Source: Nitrospirota bacterium
GTDB lineage: Bacteria; Nitrospirota; Nitrospiria; Nitrospirales; UBA8639
Assembly (NCBI GenBank): GCA_003228495.1
Contig: QIDY01000084.1
Coordinates: 1 to 5,587 of the forward strand
DNA length: 5,587 nt
Direction of reading: 5' to 3'
In this document: piece by piece, positions 4,908 through 5,587 of the stretch
How the letters are laid out: the number at the start of each line of letters is the position of its first letter
Position numbering within the stretch: position 1 is the first letter of the stretch
The notes under the pieces: model-generated
The model's database searches: none
Told to the model about the DNA's origin: nothing
Seen by the model: the letters and a program-made list of their open reading frames with translations, nothing else
Translations under genes and position numbers: made by a program

Positions 4908-5587
4908 ATGGAACGGCTTCGATCATTCCTCACTCACCAAACTCTTCGTCGGATGGCCGGGGCTCGTTTCTATGAACGAGGGGAAGAGTATTTCGCCCAT
5001 GGCCAGGTTGAAAAGATCACCGAATCACAAGGAGTAGTCAAGGCAACAGTACACGGCACCCGATCCTATCGCGTAAAGCTGTGGTTTGAAGACGAAGAGG
5101 TTGCCTCTTCCTGTACCTGCCCTGTCGGAACAGACGACTTGTTCTGCAAGCATTGCGTAGCCGTTGGGCTTGCCTATTTGTCAAAGAAGACCGGCAAGGC
5201 ACCTTCTTCTTCCCGCACACCGAAAAAGGCAGTAACCATGAATGATGTGCGGGCCTATTTGGATCGGGAAGACAAAGCTGTGCTGATTGACCTTTTAATG
5301 GAACGGGCGGAGGAAGATGAACGGTTGCGAGAGCGGCTCTTTATGAAAACAGCAAAAAAAGGCAGTCAAGGATTGAACGTGGCCACATTTCGCCGAGCCA
5401 TTGATCGTGCAGTCGATGGCGGTGGCTTTGTGGATTATTATTCAGCCTATGCCTTCTCCCAAGGTATTCAAGAGGTCATTAATTCCATTGCTGATTTACT
5501 GAAAGAAGGCTATGCCGCCGACGTGGTCGAATTGTCGGAATATGCGTTGCAAGGCGTCGAGGAATCGCTCAATGCCATTGATGACTC
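4908..5587 (+). CDS. SWIM zinc-finger protein, N-terminal part (runs off the window)
   Basis: From the ATG at 4908 the frame is open to the window edge, giving 226 complete codons with no stop. A SWIM zinc finger is present: C69, C71, C80 and H82 form C-x-C-x8-C-x-H in SCTCPVGTDDLFCKHCVAV. Before it lies the stretch usually found with this finger, FYERGEEYFAHGQVEKI (about 21-37) and a beta-rich part ending in YRVKLWFEDEEVAS. SWIM domains bind zinc and are thought to contact DNA or protein; they occur in SWI2/SNF2 helicases, recombination factors and many bacterial proteins of unknown role. After the finger come a Ser/Lys-rich linker (about 92-108) and a mostly helical, acidic region (about 111-226) with repeated charged helices that I do not recognise. 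No helicase motif is visible in the part seen. The full length, and any downstream partner such as a SNF2 helicase, lie outside the window. The long gap upstream suggests it has its own promoter. Confidence 0.85.
   Translation, partial: MERLRSFLTHQTLRRMAGARFYERGEEYFAHGQVEKITESQGVVKATVHGTRSYRVKLWFEDEEVASSCTCPVGTDDLFCKHCVAVGLAYLSKKTGKAPSSSRTPKKAVTMNDVRAYLDREDKAVLIDLLMERAEEDERLRERLFMKTAKKGSQGLNVATFRRAIDRAVDGGGFVDYYSAYAFSQGIQEVINSIADLLKEGYAADVVELSEYALQGVEESLNAIDD

Overview
The window is bacterial: genes are dense, Shine-Dalgarno sites of the AGGAGG type precede the starts, base composition is near balanced, and there are no introns or rRNA/tRNA genes. The sequence alone does not fix the lineage. 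Nothing in it is clearly mobile, phage-like or CRISPR.

Layout, left to right. (1) Positions 1-117, minus strand: the first 39 codons of an unrecognised protein with an N-terminal membrane-type segment, cut by the window edge. (2) 118-269: a short gap with two hairpins that may end transcription of the next gene. (3) 277-1062, minus: an enoyl-CoA hydratase (crotonase family) with both catalytic glutamates. A 1-nt frame change near the 3' end replaces its last ~23 residues, and the normal family tail is still readable in the neighbouring frame, ending at 270. A 4-bp tandem duplication (CCCA CCCA, 341-348) explains this exactly. (4) 1063-1575: a 513-bp divergent intergenic region with a very AT-rich block and small repeats next to the downstream ribosome binding site. 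(5) 1576-3552, plus: a long (658 aa) acyl-CoA dehydrogenase with a C-terminal extension like that of VLCAD and long bacterial FadE-type enzymes. (6) 3556-4524, plus: a Cro/C1-type helix-turn-helix protein with a large unrecognised C-terminal region, starting 3 nt after the dehydrogenase stop. (7) 4525-4907: a gap with two related GACGT-type inverted repeats and no convincing gene. (8) 4908 to the end, plus: the start of a SWIM zinc-finger protein.

How they may work together: the dehydrogenase makes trans-2-enoyl-CoA and the divergent hydratase hydrates it, so the central part looks like a small fatty-acid beta-oxidation divergon. The coupled HTH protein is the natural candidate for its regulator, but that is inference from position. 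The partial membrane protein and the SWIM protein have no visible link to it. I do not see a clearly new multi-gene system. The points most worth a second look are the slipped hydratase tail, the dehydrogenase-regulator pairing, and the inverted repeats before the SWIM gene.
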